Below are positions 42,858 to 52,454 of a stretch of 64,000 nucleotides of DNA, in pieces. Position numbers and translations under genes: made by a program. The stretch comes from Rhodococcus sp. SGAir0479. GTDB taxonomy: Bacteria; Actinomycetota; Actinomycetes; Mycobacteriales; Mycobacteriaceae. The stretch covers positions 4,526,001 to 4,590,000 of the forward strand of contig NZ_CP039432.1 in the NCBI RefSeq assembly GCF_005484805.1, given 5' to 3'. The notes beneath the pieces are model-generated. The model saw nothing but the letters and a program-made list of their open reading frames with translations. It did not search any database and was not told where the DNA came from. How positions within the stretch are numbered: position 1 is the stretch's first letter; each line of letters starts with the position of its first letter.

Positions 42858-44066
42858 TCACGTATCGGTGGCAGCGGCGCGGGCCTGATGAACCCGTCCG
42901 CGACGCAACAGTAACGCGGATCCGATCAGTGACGCAGTCAACGACGTTACGAGCACCGCGGCCTTCGCAATGTCCGCTTCGCTGCCGTCGCCGATACCCG
43001 CGAGAGCAAGATCGGCCACCAGAAGGCTAACGGTGAACCCGATCGCGCCGAGAACCGACAGGGCGAACATGTCGCGGAAGCCGAGCAGCCGCGGTTTGGT
43101 GGCGATACCGAACCGGATCGCGAGCCACGAGACACCGAAGATCCCCACCGTCTTGCCGATGAGCAGACCGAGGATGACGGCGAGGGCGATGCGGTCGGTC
43201 AGCAGCGATCCCAGGACGTCCCCGTTGATGGGCACGCCCGACGCGAACAGCGCGAACAACGGCACACACACGCCCGCCGACCACGGTTGCAGGCGATGCT
43301 CGAGCCGGGCGGCGGGGGCGTATTCCTCGTCCGGATCGGTGCGGACCCGGGTGAGCAGGCCCAGCGCGACACCCGCGAGTGTCGCGTGGATCCCGGCCTC
43401 GTGGACGCTGTACCAGGTGAGCAGCACCAACGGCACGTACAGGAACGGTGTGGTGATCCGTCGGCGCTGCGCGTACCAGTAGCCGGCCAGGCAGGCGACC
43501 GCGGTCGACACCCACAGCATCGCGATCGACCCGGTGAACAACACCGCGATGAGAATGATCGCGAGCAGGTCGTCGACGACGGCGAGGCTCAGCAGGAACA
43601 CGCGCGCGCTCGCCGGGATGCGGGAGCCGGTGAGGGCGAGCACGCCGAGCGCGAACGCGATGTCGGTGGCGACCGGGATGGCCCAGCCGCGGTCCATGCC
43701 GGCGGCGCCGGCGCCCACGACGGAGGCGATGACGGCGGGCACGATCACGCCGCCACACGCAGCGATGATCGGGAGCAGCGCCTTCTTCCGATCGGCCAGT
43801 TCGCCGACCACGAGTTCGCGTTTGAGTTCGAGGCCGGCGACGAAGAAGAAGATCGCGAGCAGCCCGTCCTGGGCCCACGTGCCGAGCGTGAGATCCAGGT
43901 GGATCGCGCTCGGTCCGATCTGCCGGTCGCGCAGCGATTCGTACGCGCCGGACAGGGGAGAGTTTGCCCACAGAACGGCCAGTGCGGCGGCAATCAACAG
44001 AATGGATCCGCCCACCGTCTCGATGCGCAGGTAACGGGCCAGCTCGGAGCGTGCGGCGGAAATCAA
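42858..44066 (-). CDS. nhaA: Na+/H+ antiporter NhaA
   Basis: A 402-residue NhaA antiporter with about 12 spans. Hallmarks: FFVAGLELKRELVVGEL, ATDIAFALGVLAL and the paired aspartates in VVDDLLAI that bind Na+/H+. It exports Na+ in exchange for protons at the cell membrane, giving pH and salt tolerance. The TTG start is supported by GAGAGG 8 nt upstream. It precedes the holin-like gene on the same strand. This gene is not part of the mycobacterial version of the locus that I recall. Confidence 0.93.
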   Translation of the reverse strand: MISAARSELARYLRIETVGGSILLIAAALAVLWANSPLSGAYESLRDRQIGPSAIHLDLTLGTWAQDGLLAIFFFVAGLELKRELVVGELADRKKALLPIIAACGGVIVPAVIASVVGAGAAGMDRGWAIPVATDIAFALGVLALTGSRIPASARVFLLSLAVVDDLLAIILIAVLFTGSIAMLWVSTAVACLAGYWYAQRRRITTPFLYVPLVLLTWYSVHEAGIHATLAGVALGLLTRVRTDPDEEYAPAARLEHRLQPWSAGVCVPLFALFASGVPINGDVLGSLLTDRIALAVILGLLIGKTVGIFGVSWLAIRFGIATKPRLLGFRDMFALSVLGAIGFTVSLLVADLALAGIGDGSEADIAKAAVLVTSLTASLIGSALLLRRGRVHQARAAATDT

Positions 44067-44295
44067 GGACAGCCTCTCACCAGGATCTTCTTCGGGTACG
44101 GCAGAACATCGCCGACCAGACTTCCCGGCACACCTGCCTCGATCTTAACGTGTTCTTTGCGACCAATCGGTCGGGTACCGGCTGCTTGCGGCGCGTACGC
44201 GCGAAGTGTTCAATTCCTACGGTTCGGGACGCAGTTCCACCTAGTGGAATCGCCTCGTCGGGATGTCGGACGACGACAGTGCAGGAGATGGCCAC

Positions 44296-45696
44296 GTGAC
44301 AAAGGGTGTGCAGTCCGCTGAGCGCGGACACGACGAGACGTCGGCGCCGAACGACGACGGGACCGTGGCCGGGGTGCCCCGCAGCCGGATCGTCGTCGCG
44401 AGCATGGTCGGCACGTCGATCGAGTTCTACGACTTCTACATCTATGCGACGGCCGCGGTCTCGGTCTTCCCGCACCTGTTCTTCCCCAAGGGCAACGACA
44501 CGACGGCGCTGCTCGCGTCGTTCGCGACGTTCGGCCTGGCCTTCGTCGCCCGCCCGCTGGGCTCGATCCTCTTCGGCCACTTCGGTGACCGCATCGGCCG
44601 CAAGGCCACGCTCGTGGGCTCGCTGCTCACGATGGGCATCGCGACGTTCCTCATCGGCCTGCTGCCCACGTACCACGCGGTGGGGCTGTGGGCGCCGGCG
44701 CTGCTGGCGCTGATGCGCTTCTGCCAGGGCTTGGGTCTCGGTGGTGAATGGTCGGGTGCGGCGCTGCTCGCGACCGAGACCGCCAAGAGCGGCAAACGGG
44801 CCTGGGCGGCGATGTGGCCGCAGCTCGGTGCCCCGATCGGCTTCTTCTTCGCGAACGGCCTGTTCCTGCTGATCACGCTGGCACTCGGTTACACCAGCAG
44901 CTCGTCCCCCGATCTCGACAGCGCGTTCCTCACGTGGGGCTGGCGGATCCCGTTCCTGCTCAGTGCCCTCATGGTGATGATCGGCCTGTACGTGCGCCTC
45001 AAGCTCGAGGAGACCCCGGTGTTCGCGCGCGCCGTCGCGAACGGTGAGAAGGTCAAGACCCCGCTCAAGCAGGTGTTCAAGACCAGCTGGCGCCAGTTGA
45101 TCATCGGCACGTTCGTCATGCTGGCGACGTACACGCTCTTCTACATCATGACGACCTGGGTGCTCAGCTACGGCACCGGGAAGACCGCCGCCGACGGTGG
45201 TTACGGTGCGGGCTTCCAGTACCGGGACTTCCTGGTACTGCAGTTGGTCGCCGTGCTGTTCTTCGCCGCGACCATTCCGGTCGCCGGCTGGCTCGCGGAC
45301 CGCTTCGGCCGCCGCATCACGCTGCTCGTCATCACCGCGACGATGATGGTCTTCGGTCTGACGTTCGGGCTGCTGCTCGCGGCCGAGGGCATGACCGACG
45401 CCCGGATGCTGATCTTCCTGGTCATCGGCATGGTGCTGATGGGCCTCACCTTCGGCCCGATGAGTGCGGTGTTGCCGGAACTGTTCCCCACCAACGTCCG
45501 CTACACCGGGTCGGGAATCGCCTACAACACCGCGAGCATCCTCGGGGCAGCGGTCGCGCCGTTCATCGCGACGTGGCTGGCCGAGACCTACGGAGTGGGC
45601 TGGGTCGGCATCTACCTGCTGATCGCGTCCGCGTTGACGTTCGTCGCCTTGCTGGCGATGCGCGAGACCAAGGACGAGTCGCTCGACGGCGTGTGA
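44296..45696 (+). CDS. MFS transporter, MHS family (ShiA-like)
   Basis: A 466-residue 12-TM symporter of the MHS branch: IEFYDFYIYATAAVSVFP in TM1, GHFGDRIGRKATL, GLGLGGEWSGAALLATE, and PTNVRYTGSGIAYN. Substrates of this group include shikimate, proline/betaine and dicarboxylates; none can be chosen here. GTG 44296 has AGGAG 9 nt upstream and is preferred to ATG 44263. Divergent from nhaA with a 229-nt promoter region. The protein is paralogous to the MHS transporter at 32 kb but lacks island motifs upstream. Confidence 0.87.
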   Translation: MTKGVQSAERGHDETSAPNDDGTVAGVPRSRIVVASMVGTSIEFYDFYIYATAAVSVFPHLFFPKGNDTTALLASFATFGLAFVARPLGSILFGHFGDRIGRKATLVGSLLTMGIATFLIGLLPTYHAVGLWAPALLALMRFCQGLGLGGEWSGAALLATETAKSGKRAWAAMWPQLGAPIGFFFANGLFLLITLALGYTSSSSPDLDSAFLTWGWRIPFLLSALMVMIGLYVRLKLEETPVFARAVANGEKVKTPLKQVFKTSWRQLIIGTFVMLATYTLFYIMTTWVLSYGTGKTAADGGYGAGFQYRDFLVLQLVAVLFFAATIPVAGWLADRFGRRITLLVITATMMVFGLTFGLLLAAEGMTDARMLIFLVIGMVLMGLTFGPMSAVLPELFPTNVRYTGSGIAYNTASILGAAVAPFIATWLAETYGVGWVGIYLLIASALTFVALLAMRETKDESLDGV

Positions 45697-45845
45697 CGTA
45701 TCGGGCGAAATCCGCAAACGCACCTGTCGGTTCGATTCGCACGTTCTCGACGGCAAATATCCAGTATCTTCCGAAACGGTTGTAAAGCGCGGCACCTGAG
45801 TTAGAACCCGTTTTGTCCTGTGTGTGACGAAAAGGAGTTTCCAGC

Positions 45846-46628
45846 GTGCGAAGATTCGATACAGCTTTTCGAAGGCTGGCCGTCGCGGTGCCGGTGAGTC
45901 TGGTAGCCCTGACGACCGTCGGCCCCGCTGCCTTCGCCCAGCCGGCGGGAGGCGCGCTGGGGCTCACGAAGTCGGCCTCGCCGTTGGTGGACCTGCAGTC
46001 GGGAGACACCGTCTCCTACACGTTCGTGGTGACCAATCTCGGTACCACGCCGGTCTCCGACATCGAGGTGGCGGAGACCGCTTTCTCGGGTTCGGGCGGG
46101 GCACCCGGGATCACGTGCCCGTCGAAGTCGCTCCAGCCCGGGGGGTCGATGACCTGCAGTGCCACGTACGAGATCACCGACGCGGACCAGGAGGCGTGTC
46201 TCGTCGACAACACCGCCGTCGCGACGGGCACGGACCCGCAGAGCATGTCCGTGACGTCGCCTCCGGCGGCCGCTCGCGTCGTCACCGACTGCGGCGCCGG
46301 CGGGGGATCGGCGGAGCTGCCGGGAATGGGATCTCTGGAACCGGGAGAGCCCGGGGAACCGGGGGAACCGGGGGAGTTCGGATCGGCCGATCTGGCACCG
46401 TTGTTGGGATCGGCGGCGCTGGACGGTTCGGCCCTGGGCTCGCCGGCCCTGGGTTCACTGGTGCTCGGCGCCCTCGGCACGGGCTCGCTGGGGGCCGGAA
46501 CGCTGGCCGCGCTGGGCGCGCTCTACGCCTGGGCGCTCGGGACCCCGTACCAGCCGGGTCCGGGCGCACCCCCTCCGCCGCCGCCCCTGCCGCTGCCACC
46601 CGGATCGGTGGCTCCGCCGCCGGCGTGA
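45846..46628 (+). CDS. Exported DUF11-domain protein with collagen-like and Pro-rich segments
   Basis: A 260-residue exported protein: signal peptide (RRLAVAVPVSLVALTTVGPAA, cleavage after AFA), one DUF11-type Ig-like domain (LTKSASPLVDLQSGDTVSYT, VVTNLGTTPVSDIEV) with two probable disulfides, a short GEPGEPGEPGE run, a Gly/Leu/Ala region and a Pro-rich C-terminus. DUF11 domains are found in surface and adhesive proteins; a wall-associated role is inferred. AAGGAG precedes GTG 45846. Confidence 0.8.
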   Translation: MRRFDTAFRRLAVAVPVSLVALTTVGPAAFAQPAGGALGLTKSASPLVDLQSGDTVSYTFVVTNLGTTPVSDIEVAETAFSGSGGAPGITCPSKSLQPGGSMTCSATYEITDADQEACLVDNTAVATGTDPQSMSVTSPPAAARVVTDCGAGGGSAELPGMGSLEPGEPGEPGEPGEFGSADLAPLLGSAALDGSALGSPALGSLVLGALGTGSLGAGTLAALGALYAWALGTPYQPGPGAPPPPPPLPLPPGSVAPPPA

Positions 46629-46647
46629 TCGGGACGACGCGGTCGTG

Positions 46648-47034
46648 CTACTGCAGTACGAACAGCGGATACGGCTCGCCGGGGATCATCCGGTCGTACC
46701 GGACTTGGATGCGCCCCGTCGAATCGCTCGCCCGCTCACTGGGCGCGCCCTCGATCCACGCGTAGGTCCACGGTCCTTCGTCGAGTGCGACGATCGCGAT
46801 CGTGTACGGCGTGAAGTCGGTGCACGTCCGGCTGGGCGAGACTTCGACGACGGTCCACGAGACGATCGATCCGGTCCCGGGGGACGGTGTCCGGGTGATG
46901 TCCGTACCGCGGCACGCCGAACAGGCCGACGCCTCGGGGGCGAGCAGGGTGCCGCAGACGTCGCAGCGGCCGATGGTGAAGCGTTCCGTGGCCGTGGCCG
47001 TGGATGTGGTGATGCGCTGGAGTTGGTCGTGCAT
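46648..47034 (-). CDS. Zn-ribbon/OB-fold (DUF35) protein, orphan
   Basis: A 128-residue DUF35 protein: a rubredoxin-like zinc ribbon (CDVCGTLLAPEASACSAC) followed by an OB-fold (GSIVSWTVVEVSPS, YTIAIVALDEGPW). Such proteins normally partner a thiolase or acyl-CoA hydratase (as ChsH2 does) and bind CoA substrates. No thiolase is adjacent, so the partner must be elsewhere. Basal start signals are weak; a palindrome lies 74 nt upstream. Confidence 0.8.
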   Translation of the reverse strand: MHDQLQRITTSTATATERFTIGRCDVCGTLLAPEASACSACRGTDITRTPSPGTGSIVSWTVVEVSPSRTCTDFTPYTIAIVALDEGPWTYAWIEGAPSERASDSTGRIQVRYDRMIPGEPYPLFVLQ

Positions 47035-47107
47035 CGGGGAGACCTCGACTTCGTGGAGCGTGGGTGTGTCCTGCTCTCACAGTTCCAATCGGAACGCCAC
47101 CCCACGA

Positions 47108-47121
47108 CGGTAGAACTACCG
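47108..47121. promoter_or_regulatory. Palindrome upstream of the DUF35 gene
   Basis: CGGTAG-AA-CTACCG is a perfect inverted repeat, followed by GGTGCACC (self-complementary) and GGTACC within 50 nt. The cluster lies in the 142-nt gap between the LuxR stop and the DUF35 start and may bind a regulator of the DUF35 gene. Confidence 0.45.
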
Positions 47122-47176
47122 GTGCACCTACCTGTTTCCCGAACCGGGTACCTACCCGCGGCGGTGAAGTGCCAGG

Positions 47177-49504
47177 TCAGCCGTCGTTGTCGTCGCCTCG
47201 TCCCTGCTCGACGATCCACGCCGCGATCTGGGTCCGCGAGTTGAACCCGAGCTTGGCGAGGACGTGTTCGACGTGCCCCTGGGCGGTGCGTTGCGAAATC
47301 ACGAGTTTGTCGGCGATCGCCTTGTTCGTCAGCCCCTGGGCCACCAGTTGTGCCACTTGCTGCTCGCGCGGAGTCAGGTCGGTGGCACTGCGCTCGGGTG
47401 GGGCCGTCTGCGGGAGTCGGTCCTCGACCGCGAAGATCGCGATCTCGTCGAGTGCCAGCCCGGCTCCCTGCCGGACCGCGGCGTCGAACGCGCGGTCTCC
47501 CAGCGCGGTGCGGACGCGTTCCCGGGCCTGCTCGTGGTTCCGCCGCAGCGCGGGGATGACCACACCCCGGTTTCCGACCGACATCCACAGGGAGTCGACG
47601 GCGCCCAGCAGCACTGCGGATCGGTACGCCTGGCCGGTGGTCGCGGCCGTCCACGCGAGTGCCTCGACGCAGATCGCCGCACCCAGGTTGTCGTCGACGC
47701 CGGCGCTGAGCTGCAGGGCTTCGCGGAACAAGCGCTGCGCGGTGTCCGGATCGTCCCGCCATTCGGAGAGTCCGCGCGAGCACAGCGCGTAGGAGCGGTA
47801 GATCGACTCGCCGCGGGCCGCCGTGATGGTGAGGACCTCGTCGGTGTACTCGGTCGCCTCGCGGCGTTCGCCCAGCACCGCGGAGGCCATGGCGAGGCCG
47901 AGGAGCGTCGAGATCTGTCGGAGGCGGTTGTTCCCGCCGCGGACGGTGGGAAGGATCTCGCCGAGGAGTTCCTTCGCTCGCGGCATGTTGCCGGCGTAGA
48001 TCTCGAGGTGGCCCGCCGCATGCGTGACCACGACGTCGGTCTCCGGGTCGTCGTTCGCCGCGGCGACCGCCCCCGCCGCGGCGACCAGCCGGGCACCGGT
48101 CCGGATGTCGCCCTGGTTGGCGGCGAGGATCGCCGACGACGCGAGCGACATCGCCCGCGGCCGGGTCGGTTCGCCGCCGTGCGCGGCCAGGACTCGCCCG
48201 AGCCACAGACGGCCCTCGGTCAGCAGGCCCCGGGACACCCAGAAGATGTACAGGACGTTCGCGATCCGCAGCCCGTTCTCGGCCTCGCCCGGCTCGCTCA
48301 TGCAGTACTCGAGCGCGTCACGCAGGTTCGCCCGTTCGCGCTCGAGCCGCGCGATCCACGCCGGCTGGTTCGGACTGATCCACTCCTCCTCGGCCCGGCG
48401 CGTCAGGGCCTGGTACCAGTCGCGGTGCTGCCGCCGCAGTGTCGAATACTCGCCGGCCTCCTGGAGGCGTTCGAGTCCGTAGTCGCGCAGGGTCTCGAGC
48501 AGCCGGTACCGTCCGACGCCGGCGTGCTCCTCGCGGACGAGAATCGACTTGTCGACGAGAGCGGCCACCACGTCGAGCAGTTCGTAGGTGGACAGGTCAC
48601 CGGCGGCGATGGCCTCGGCGGCGTCCAGTTCGAATCCCCCGGGAAAGATCGACAGCCGGCGCCACAGCTGCTGCTCGGTGGGCGTGCACAGCTCGTGGCT
48701 CCAGTCGATGCTCATGCGGAGGGTCTGCTGTCGATCGGGCGCCGACCGGCTGCCGCCCGTCAGGAGCCGGAACCGGTCGGTCAGCCGTGCCAGCACCTGG
48801 TCGACCGACATCGCGCGCAGACGGGCCGCGGCCAACTCGATGGGCAGCGGAAGTCCGTCGAGGGCGGCGCAGATCGCGACGATCGCCTCCTTGTTGTCCT
48901 CGGTCAGTTCGAATCCGGGGTCGGCGGTGGCCGCCCGGTCGACGAACAGGTTCACGGCCTCGTACTGCGCCAGCGCGCGCAGCGGCGTGGACTCGTCGGG
49001 GGCGGGCAATGTCAGCGGCGGTACCCGAACCACGGTTTCGCCACCGATCGCGAGGGGTTCGCGGCTCGTTGCCAGGATGCGTAGTTCCGGGGCGGCGCGC
49101 AGCAGGGTCTCGGCGAGCTTGGCGACGGTGTCGATCAGGTGCTCGCAGTTGTCGAGAACGAGCAGCAGCTTCCGGGACGCGAGAAAGTCGGTGAGCACCT
49201 GGGTGGTCGGCACCGCGGCCTGTTCCCGGAGTCCCAGCGTCGCGGCCACCGTCTCGGCCGCCAGTTGCGGGTCACGACGCTCCCCGAACTCGACCAGCCA
49301 GACGCCGTCGTCGAAGGAACGTTGGGAGTCCGCCGCGACGCGGAGCGCGAGGCGGGTCTTGCCGACACCGCCCATTCCCGTCAGGGTCACCAGCCGCGAC
49401 GTACCGAGCAGTCGCCTCGTCTCGGTCACCTCGCGGCGCCGGCCGACGAAACTGGTCAAGTCGAGGGGCAGGTTCCCGACCCTGCCGCGCGCGCCGGGTG
49501 CCAT
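47177..49504 (-). CDS. NB-ARC/AAA ATPase-TPR-LuxR transcriptional regulator
   Basis: A 775-residue STAND-type regulator. LTSFVGRRREVTETRRLL opens the ATPase with Walker A TGMGGVGKTRLAL and Walker B LLLVLDNCEHL; a winged-helix arm (LWRRLSIFPGGFELDAAE), a TPR-like helical region and a C-terminal LuxR HTH (LTPREQQVAQLVAQGLTNKA, then ISQRTAQGHVEHVLAKLG) follow. Ligand-dependent ATP binding probably controls DNA binding. AGAAGG precedes the ATG. It lies 93 nt downstream of amiB on the same strand, so it might share the amidase operon or its control. Confidence 0.9.
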   Translation of the reverse strand: MAPGARGRVGNLPLDLTSFVGRRREVTETRRLLGTSRLVTLTGMGGVGKTRLALRVAADSQRSFDDGVWLVEFGERRDPQLAAETVAATLGLREQAAVPTTQVLTDFLASRKLLLVLDNCEHLIDTVAKLAETLLRAAPELRILATSREPLAIGGETVVRVPPLTLPAPDESTPLRALAQYEAVNLFVDRAATADPGFELTEDNKEAIVAICAALDGLPLPIELAAARLRAMSVDQVLARLTDRFRLLTGGSRSAPDRQQTLRMSIDWSHELCTPTEQQLWRRLSIFPGGFELDAAEAIAAGDLSTYELLDVVAALVDKSILVREEHAGVGRYRLLETLRDYGLERLQEAGEYSTLRRQHRDWYQALTRRAEEEWISPNQPAWIARLERERANLRDALEYCMSEPGEAENGLRIANVLYIFWVSRGLLTEGRLWLGRVLAAHGGEPTRPRAMSLASSAILAANQGDIRTGARLVAAAGAVAAANDDPETDVVVTHAAGHLEIYAGNMPRAKELLGEILPTVRGGNNRLRQISTLLGLAMASAVLGERREATEYTDEVLTITAARGESIYRSYALCSRGLSEWRDDPDTAQRLFREALQLSAGVDDNLGAAICVEALAWTAATTGQAYRSAVLLGAVDSLWMSVGNRGVVIPALRRNHEQARERVRTALGDRAFDAAVRQGAGLALDEIAIFAVEDRLPQTAPPERSATDLTPREQQVAQLVAQGLTNKAIADKLVISQRTAQGHVEHVLAKLGFNSRTQIAAWIVEQGRGDDNDG

Positions 49505-49597
49505 CCGTGACCTTCTTTCGGACTCCTGCGGTCACGGTACGCCTGTGTGCGACGGCGCGTCCCGGACTCGGGCCGTCGCGCACAGGCGTGCGAGCGG

Positions 49598-50647
49598 TCA
49601 GACGCGGCTGACTCGGATCCGCCCGTCGACCACTCGCGCGGCCAGGGCGAGCGGTTCGGTTCCCACGGGCCGGTGCTGCAGCACCGCCGCCGCGAGCGGA
49701 TCGGCCAGTGCCGTACGGACTGTGCGCCGCAGGCCGCGGGCTCCGTACACGGGGTCGAAGCCCCGCCTTCGGAGGAACTCGACGACGTCCGGGCCGACGT
49801 GGACGGTGACCGACCGGCGGGCCAGGCGGCGGGTGACGACATCGATCTCGAGACCCGTCACCTCGTGGGCGGTCCGGTCGTCGAAACCGTTCATCACCAC
49901 CGTTTCGTCCAGCCGGTTGAAGAACTCGGGATCGAAGAATCGTTCGATCGCGCGCCGCACGACCGCGTCGTCCGCCCGAGGGCCCGTCCGGTTGCGCCGG
50001 CGGGCCACCCACGCCCGCGGCGTTCGGCGCCGCGCCGCCAGTTCGGCCGATCCGAGGTTCGAGGTCATGAACACGTAGCAATTGCGGAACGAGATGGACT
50101 GCTGACCGTTGGCCAGTCGCAGTTCCCCGTGGTCGAGGATCTGCAGCAGCGCCCGCAGGACCGTCGTGTCGGCCTTCTCCACCTCGTCGAACAGGACGAC
50201 GCCCGGTGTGTACGGATCACCCTCGACGGCACCGCGGTCGAAGAGGGTGAACGATTCCTTGCTGCCGGCGTAGCCCGGGGGAGCGCCGGAGAAGGACGCC
50301 GCGTAGTGCTCCTGCGCCAGCGCGTTCATGTCGATGCGGCACATGTCGTCCGGGCCGGATCGCAGTTCGGCGGCGACCTGCCGCACCAACTCGGTCTTGC
50401 CGACTCCGGTCGGCCCGGCCAGCAGGACGTTGGCAAGCGGACGGGACGGATCGTTCGCGCCGACCGAGGCCAACGACACCGCGCGCACGACCGCGTCGAT
50501 GGCGTTGCGTTGCCCCACGATCCGGGTGTTCAGCCGGTCGGCGAGGACGTCCGGGTCGAACGCGCCCGCCGGCCGCGGGGCCGGCGCGGCAGTCGGCACC
50601 GGCTGCGCCCGGTTCTGGTCGTGGAACATGTCCGTGAGATAGGGCAC
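49598..50647 (-). CDS. amiB: AmiB-like ClpB/ClpA-type AAA+ ATPase (single module)
   Basis: A 349-residue protein containing a single AAA+ module equivalent to the second ClpA/ClpB ATPase domain: Walker A GPTGVGKTEL, pore loop GYAG, Walker B VVLFDEVEKAD, sensor 1 FMTSNLGS, arginine finger FFNRLDETVV and sensor 2 YGARGLRR. It lacks the ClpA/B N-domain and first ATPase. AmiB in the Pseudomonas amidase operon has this layout and is thought to be a chaperone for amidase or transporter. GTG start 13 nt after amiE, with GGGAGG. Confidence 0.87.
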   Translation of the reverse strand: MPYLTDMFHDQNRAQPVPTAAPAPRPAGAFDPDVLADRLNTRIVGQRNAIDAVVRAVSLASVGANDPSRPLANVLLAGPTGVGKTELVRQVAAELRSGPDDMCRIDMNALAQEHYAASFSGAPPGYAGSKESFTLFDRGAVEGDPYTPGVVLFDEVEKADTTVLRALLQILDHGELRLANGQQSISFRNCYVFMTSNLGSAELAARRRTPRAWVARRRNRTGPRADDAVVRRAIERFFDPEFFNRLDETVVMNGFDDRTAHEVTGLEIDVVTRRLARRSVTVHVGPDVVEFLRRRGFDPVYGARGLRRTVRTALADPLAAAVLQHRPVGTEPLALAARVVDGRIRVSRV

Positions 50648-50660
50648 GGTGGGCCTCCCG

Positions 50661-51698
50661 TCAGGCCTCGGAGGTCCGCTCGACGGGCAGGGACCCTACC
50701 CGACAATCGGCAACGCCCACAGTGTCTCTCGTGATCGATTCGACGCGTTCCCGGGCCTTCTCGGCGTCGGTGACCCACAGCTTGTAGAACTCGAACGGGC
50801 AGTCGGCGACGCCCTTGTCGCCGTCGCCGGCGGCGTGGACTCCCGAGTAGCCGCGGTGGAGGAGCTTGAACAGGTGGTTCTGCGACTGGTCGTTCTCGCG
50901 GGCGTCACGGATCGCGGAGACCGACAACTGGGCGTACTGGATTCCGTACTCTTCCTCGCCGGTCTCGCCCAGGGTCCGTCCGTCGAAGCCGATGATCGCC
51001 GAGTGGCCGAAATACGAGTAGACGCCGTCGAATCCGGCGGCGTTCGCCACGGCGACGTAGCAGTTGTTCGCCCATGCCATTGCCTTGGACATGAGGACCT
51101 GCTGGTCCTTCGACGGGTACATGTAGCCCTGGCAGCGCACGATCAGTTCGGCGCCCTTCATTGCGCAGTCCCGCCAGATCTCGGGGTAGTTGCCGTCGTC
51201 GCACACGATGAGCGAGATCTTCAGCCCCTTCGGTCCCTCCGTGACGTACGTCGTGTCGCCCGGGTACCAGCCCTCGATCGGGCACCACGGCAGGATCTTG
51301 CGGTACTTCTGGACGATCTCACCGCGGTTGTTGACGAGGATCAACGTGTTGTACGGCGGCTTGTTCGGGTGATCCTCGTGTTGTTCACCGGTGATCGAGA
51401 AGACGCCCCACGTGTCGGCCTCGCGGCACGCGGCCGAAAATATCGCGGTCTCGTCGCCGGGGATCGTGGCGGCCGTGTCGTACATCTCCTGCTCGTCGTA
51501 CATGATTCCCTGCGTGGAGTACTCGGGGAACACCACCAGATCGAGTCCGGGCAGACCCGACTTCATGCCGATCATCATGTCGGCGATCCGGCGAGCGTTC
51601 TCGAGGACGCCGGCCCGGTCGTGCAGTCGGGGCATCTTGTAGTTGACCACCGCGACTCCGACGGTGTCCTTGCTCGAGGAGATGTCTCCGTGTCGCAT
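50661..51698 (-). CDS. amiE: Aliphatic amidase
   Basis: A 345-residue nitrilase-superfamily amidase that hydrolyses short aliphatic amides such as acetamide to acid and ammonia and can transfer acyl groups. The catalytic residues fall at the canonical positions Glu59 (FPEYS), Lys134 (YRKI) and Cys166 ([10 protein letters not shown]). Length and C-terminal extension match the hexameric Rhodococcus/Pseudomonas enzyme. AGAGGAA precedes the ATG. It is in the order amiS-amiE-amiB. Confidence 0.96.
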   Translation of the reverse strand: MRHGDISSSKDTVGVAVVNYKMPRLHDRAGVLENARRIADMMIGMKSGLPGLDLVVFPEYSTQGIMYDEQEMYDTAATIPGDETAIFSAACREADTWGVFSITGEQHEDHPNKPPYNTLILVNNRGEIVQKYRKILPWCPIEGWYPGDTTYVTEGPKGLKISLIVCDDGNYPEIWRDCAMKGAELIVRCQGYMYPSKDQQVLMSKAMAWANNCYVAVANAAGFDGVYSYFGHSAIIGFDGRTLGETGEEEYGIQYAQLSVSAIRDARENDQSQNHLFKLLHRGYSGVHAAGDGDKGVADCPFEFYKLWVTDAEKARERVESITRDTVGVADCRVGSLPVERTSEA

Positions 51699-51738
51699 GT
51701 CGTTCGTTCCTCTCGTGAATACGGTTGGGGGACTGGAA

Positions 51739-52374
51739 TCAACGGGTAGTGGCGGTGAGTCCGCGATGGAACGGCGACCGACGTCCGGCTGCCGGCAGGC
51801 CCAGGACGGCGGCGATCGCGACCAGTAGCGCCAGCCCTACGGCCCAGAGTGCGGCGAGCCCGGGTGAGGTCGGGGCATGGCCGGTGAGGGCCAGGAAGGC
51901 CGGCAGTGTGCAGGTGGGCTGGCTGAGCAGCAGTGCCGTCCAGCCGGTGAAACGGGCGAGGTCGTCACGGCCGGTGCCGAGGACCAGGAAGAACAGGGTC
52001 CACAGGCCCGCCCAGGCGAGCCAGATGACGCCGAATACGGGATCGTGGACCACGGTGAACGACACGAGGCTGTAGACGACCGCGGCGGCGGCGACGAACG
52101 CCGAGAACCAGCCGACGCCGCGCGGGTCGAGGTCCGCGAGGTTCCCGATCCCGACGTAGAGGTACGTGAAGCCGAAGAGGTACAGGCCGGACGCCGCGAG
52201 GACGACGCCGGTGTCCGTCCCGGCCTGGAGAAGCATCGCGGTGGGGATCACGCACTGGAGCGCGCCGACGAAGAGGTTCAGGATCGCCGCCGACCTGGGC
52301 GGTACCGCCCCGAGCAACATCAGCCCGTTCAGGAACAGGACCGCACCCACGTAGAGCAGACCGACACTGCCCAT
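51739..52374 (-). CDS. amiS: AmiS/UreI family amide transporter
   Basis: A 211-residue membrane protein with six spans and the AmiS/UreI pattern: [57 protein letters not shown] split across TM4, and [17 protein letters not shown]. It should form a proton-gated or passive channel bringing amides or urea to the cytoplasmic amidase. GAGGTG precedes ATG 52374. Its upstream gap carries two TTTCA-N2-TGAAA palindromes, so the amiS-amiE-amiB unit may have its own promoter. Confidence 0.92.
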   Translation of the reverse strand: MGSVGLLYVGAVLFLNGLMLLGAVPPRSAAILNLFVGALQCVIPTAMLLQAGTDTGVVLAASGLYLFGFTYLYVGIGNLADLDPRGVGWFSAFVAAAAVVYSLVSFTVVHDPVFGVIWLAWAGLWTLFFLVLGTGRDDLARFTGWTALLLSQPTCTLPAFLALTGHAPTSPGLAALWAVGLALLVAIAAVLGLPAAGRRSPFHRGLTATTR

Positions 52375-52391
52375 CGGACACCTCAAATCGC

Positions 52392-52418
52392 TTTCATATG
52401 GAATGATTTCAAATGAAA
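52392..52418. promoter_or_regulatory. Two MarR-type palindromes upstream of amiS
   Basis: TTTCATATGGAA (52392-52403, one mismatch) and TTTCAAATGAAA (52407-52418, perfect) follow the pattern TTTCA-N2-TGAAA with centres 15 bp apart. The same palindrome occurs between amiC and the MarR gene, so this is probably a repressor site for the amidase operon. Confidence 0.7.
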
Positions 52419-52454
52419 GTAAGTGGCGGACGCCACAGTGTCAAGAGGGGGCGG

